NCBI GenBank assembly: GCA_025358925.1
Contig: JANYHT010000016.1
Coordinates: 1 to 64,000, forward strand
Length of the DNA stretch: 64,000 nucleotides
Source: Gemmatimonadaceae bacterium
GTDB lineage: Bacteria; Gemmatimonadota; Gemmatimonadetes; Gemmatimonadales; Gemmatimonadaceae
Direction: 5' to 3'
Position 1 is the stretch's first letter; every line of letters begins with the position of its first letter. The notes under the pieces were generated by a model that saw only the letters and a program-made list of their open reading frames with translations, was not told the DNA's origin and ran no database searches. This document shows positions 61,673-64,000 of this stretch, in pieces. The position numbers and the translations under genes were made by a program.

Positions 61673-63412
61673 CTATTGAATTACTCGCGACGTATCGCCT
61701 GGCAGCAGGAGTTGACGGTGCGCCCAGATAGGCGCGATACCATTGGTCATGATGCGTTCGTGAAACGCGCGTAAGTCGAACGCCGGCCCGAGTTTTGTTT
61801 TGTAATCGCGGCGTAGCGTGAGCAGTCCACGCTTGCCGAGAAAGTATCCACCGTACGTCGGATCGTACGCAGCGCGTTCGGCTTCTCGTCGTGCGGCGGG
61901 TGCCGCCACGTATGCTTGCTTCTCGAAGCACGATTGTGCGTCGTCAAACGTCCATGCCTTTGTGTGCAGTTTGATGCCCGACAGCAACCGACAGACACGC
62001 GTAAGTGCGTCACTAAGTTGCGCCAACTGCAAGCGCGGGTCGCCATCGCCGAACTTTTCTTCCACCATGAGCTGCTCTGCGTAGTGCGCCCAACCGTCCT
62101 GTCCGGATGACGGTTGCGGGAATGGATTAAGCCCAATCCAAATGCGTCGCACTTTACCCGGTGTGTGGCGCATGTACGTGGAGTGCAACCAGTGTCCCGG
62201 CATCGCTTCGTGCGCGGCCGTGTTAACAAGCGACGCATAGTTGTAGCGCTCTAACCACGCTTCTTGCTGTGCCGGTGTCATGTCGGCGTTCGCGTCGGTG
62301 ATGTAGAAAATGCTCTTCACCGGAACGCGCTCCAGCGGCGGCGACGCGTGCATGGAGGCAAAGCCCAAATCAAACGCTGGCGCTGGTGCGACTATTACTC
62401 GTTCACCGATGGGAATCGTGGCCAACTTATGTGTCATTACAAAGTCGGTGAGTGAATCAACGAGGCGCTGTGTTGCCGAAACGACGGCGCCGCGCTGTGG
62501 ATGGTTTCGTCGTACTTCGAGCCAAGTCCGCAATGGATCACGTCCCGGCGCGAGACGCGCGGCCGCGGCACGGAACTCGCGCTGCCCGTTGGCAAGTTCG
62601 CGCTCGCCGAGTGCGACGAGGTCACCTAACGGCTCATCAATTAATTCTTCTGCGCGGTATCGTCGCGCGACGTTTGCACCACCAATCGTAAAATCGCCAC
62701 TCGCCCTGGGCACAACATCGGTTTCAAGCCATGTCGCATAGGCGTCGACAAGTGGGTACGCGATGGTGATCGCGCGAACGAGCGAGTCCATGAGTGGCGT
62801 GCGCTCCTGCGAGGCGAACGCGAGCCGCACGTCCTTCGCCAACATGTCTGATGCACCCCGCATCATGACCACGCCACGCTGCGCGAAGAGCCTGGGGGGA
62901 TTCACAATGTTGGTACGAGCCGCGCCGAGCAGCTTGGGTACGTCTGACAATTTATGAATGATGTCTCGCATGCGGACCGGTGCGGGCGCATTCTCCATCG
63001 TCATCAAATTGTGGATGCCATCCGAAAGTGCGGACGCGTAAATCATCGGATTGCGACGCCAGTTTTGGAGTGTTTCCTGCTCCAACAACCAACCATCGAT
63101 AATCCCGTCAAGGATCTTCTGATCCACACGTTCGTCGATCGTGAGTTGCGCGTTCGCGAACGCGCGGAGTCGTGTCCGTGATCGTTTCAGCGCGGCAATT
63201 TCGCGCTGCACCGCCGGTGCGGAAAAATCGTCGAGCTGGTCGTCGTGGGTATGAATGCCGTTGCCGGCCGCGATGGACGGATGACGTTGCGCGAACTCAT
63301 CGAGATACGCGTCGACGAACAGTGCGAACGTATCGGACGAGTGCGGGGGAACCGCGGCGAGAGGAACAAGACAGCACGCGAGCAGGGCGATGGAAACGAG
63401 TCGGGAAGGCAT
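61673..63412 (-). CDS. Secreted DUF885 family putative zinc peptidase
   Basis: A 579-residue DUF885 protein with a signal peptide (RLVSIALLACCLVPLAAV). It keeps the canonical metal motif HEAMPGH (His401, Glu402, His407) and the downstream DGWAHYAEQLMVEE glutamates, so it should be an active metallohydrolase in the periplasm or outside. The N-terminal TFALFVDAYLDEFAQRHPSI matches the other DUF885 protein two genes downstream, making them distant paralogues, one exported and one apparently cytosolic. I chose ATG 63412 for the signal peptide; 63448 is an in-frame alternative. It is the first gene of the run that leads to the ABC importer. Confidence 0.9.
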   Translation of the reverse strand: MPSRLVSIALLACCLVPLAAVPPHSSDTFALFVDAYLDEFAQRHPSIAAGNGIHTHDDQLDDFSAPAVQREIAALKRSRTRLRAFANAQLTIDERVDQKILDGIIDGWLLEQETLQNWRRNPMIYASALSDGIHNLMTMENAPAPVRMRDIIHKLSDVPKLLGAARTNIVNPPRLFAQRGVVMMRGASDMLAKDVRLAFASQERTPLMDSLVRAITIAYPLVDAYATWLETDVVPRASGDFTIGGANVARRYRAEELIDEPLGDLVALGERELANGQREFRAAAARLAPGRDPLRTWLEVRRNHPQRGAVVSATQRLVDSLTDFVMTHKLATIPIGERVIVAPAPAFDLGFASMHASPPLERVPVKSIFYITDANADMTPAQQEAWLERYNYASLVNTAAHEAMPGHWLHSTYMRHTPGKVRRIWIGLNPFPQPSSGQDGWAHYAEQLMVEEKFGDGDPRLQLAQLSDALTRVCRLLSGIKLHTKAWTFDDAQSCFEKQAYVAAPAARREAERAAYDPTYGGYFLGKRGLLTLRRDYKTKLGPAFDLRAFHERIMTNGIAPIWAHRQLLLPGDTSRVIQ

Positions 63413-63556
63413 AAGGCGCAAAGTGCGGCCTGCACCATCACCTCGCAATTCGATTCACGGCATTTCGCATCGATATCGCGACACACATTGCTGAAACACA
63501 ACGGGACGAATCTCCGGAGAAATCCGCCCCGTGCAGATCAATCGCCTATTGCAGCT

Positions 63557-64000
63557 TCACTCACCCGGCGGACGGGGCTTTGCAGTGCGCTCAGCGGGTG
63601 CCGCAGCACCACCGGACGAACCGCTACTCGACGAACCGCTACTCGACGAACTGCCGCCACCTGAACCGCCGCTCGAATATCCCGCCGAAGATCCTGACGA
63701 ACGGCGTTCGGCAGACACGCCCGTCGGCGCTGATCGGTCGCGCGTATAACCTTGTCCTTTCACGGCGCGTCCCTGCGGCGTCACGGTGCCCGATCCATCG
63801 GGGCCACGCGTCACGATGATGACAGGTGTCTGTCCCCAATAATACCCATTGCCGTATCCGTAGCTCTGAGTGTAGCCGTATCGATTCCCAGCGCAATAAA
63901 GGCTGTTGATGTTCGAGGAGTAATAGCCATACGCAAACATGCGATCAAACGCAGCGTCGCAGCGCATGTCGAAGGAACTGGACAGCCCCCACGGTGACGT
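63557..64000 (-). CDS. Gly/Ser-rich protein, 5' end cut by window edge
   Basis: At least 147 residues in an open frame that continues past the window edge at 64000. The visible part has SSFDMRCDAAFDRMFAYGYY, a Tyr/Gly-rich stretch (GYTQSYGYGNGYYWGQ), then VIIVTRGPDGSGTVTPQGRAV and a low-complexity C-terminus of Ser/Gly repeats ending in KPRPPGE. Probably a secreted or surface-exposed protein with a flexible tail, but the N-terminus is outside the window, so signal peptide and family cannot be judged. Confidence 0.75.
   Translation of the reverse strand, partial: TSPWGLSSSFDMRCDAAFDRMFAYGYYSSNINSLYCAGNRYGYTQSYGYGNGYYWGQTPVIIVTRGPDGSGTVTPQGRAVKGQGYTRDRSAPTGVSAERRSSGSSAGYSSGGSGGGSSSSSGSSSSGSSGGAAAPAERTAKPRPPGE
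63616..63645. repeat. Tandem 15-bp repeat in Ser/Gly-rich tail
   Basis: Two perfect copies of ACGAACCGCTACTCG (63616-63630 and 63631-63645) inside the low-complexity Ser/Gly codons of the minus-strand gene. Such in-frame repeats can expand or contract the Ser/Gly tail without breaking the frame. Confidence 0.85.

Noticed and set aside
1-64000. CRISPR array, insertion sequence or prophage
   Set aside because: No regularly spaced repeats, transposase, integrase or phage structural genes were seen on either strand.

Overview
The window looks like a chromosomal segment of a Gram-negative bacterium, most likely Gemmatimonadota (Gemmatimonadaceae-like). This lineage call is an inference. It rests on the style of the surface genes (a TonB-dependent receptor with an N-terminal carboxypeptidase-regulatory domain, a stand-alone regulatory-domain/plug protein, many secreted hydrolases), on the mix of DUF885, M28 and NamZ proteins, and on moderately high GC. 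No rRNA or tRNA was found to anchor it. Genes are dense and often coupled by 4-nt stop/start overlaps (ATGA, GTGA, TTGA and apparently CTGA).

Region 1 (1-3.0 kb) holds dnaK and a rhomboid protease. Region 2 (3.2-17.8 kb) is a phosphate and polyphosphate supercluster. On the plus strand lie a DUF47 regulator, a PiT transporter and polyphosphate kinase. Facing them on the minus strand is pstS-pstC-pstA-pstB-pstB-phoU-ppx/gppA, preceded by a PhoB/PhoR two-component pair coupled to uridine kinase, with a sirtuin gene in between. Together these import Pi by low- and high-affinity routes, sense limitation, and make or degrade polyphosphate.

Region 3 (18.0-29.0 kb, plus strand) is a long overlapping run. 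It starts with a giant double 5'-nucleotidase, a small beta-grasp-like protein, adenosine deaminase and purine nucleoside phosphorylase, which fit a nucleotide-to-Pi-plus-nucleoside salvage route next to the Pho cluster. It continues with an rRNA/tRNA methyltransferase, prepilin peptidase, a metalloprotease-like lipoprotein, a DUF445 membrane protein and a YfcC-type transporter.

Region 4 (29.0-31.4 kb) is a decay zone: a broken Phd-type antitoxin, a broken GNAT (TacT-like) toxin and a lipoprotein split by an 8-bp duplication surround one intact secreted lectin-fold protein. Region 5 (31.4-39.2 kb) is housekeeping: lon, ffh, rpsP, rimM (apparently with a CTG start), trmD, fabF and a hotdog thioesterase.

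Region 6 (39.2-64 kb) is dominated by secreted and membrane functions: two M28 peptidases, a phosphodiester glycosidase, a TonB-dependent receptor, a NamZ muramidase, sarcosine oxidase, a MATE exporter, gamma-glutamyltransferase, an ABC peptide-type importer without its ATPases, two DUF885 proteins and a Gfo/Idh/MocA oxidoreductase. The most interesting non-coding element is a structured leader with a terminator directly upstream of the MATE gene. A 9-nt segment in the leader is perfectly complementary to the terminator arm and loop, which suggests a conditional attenuator or an undescribed riboswitch.
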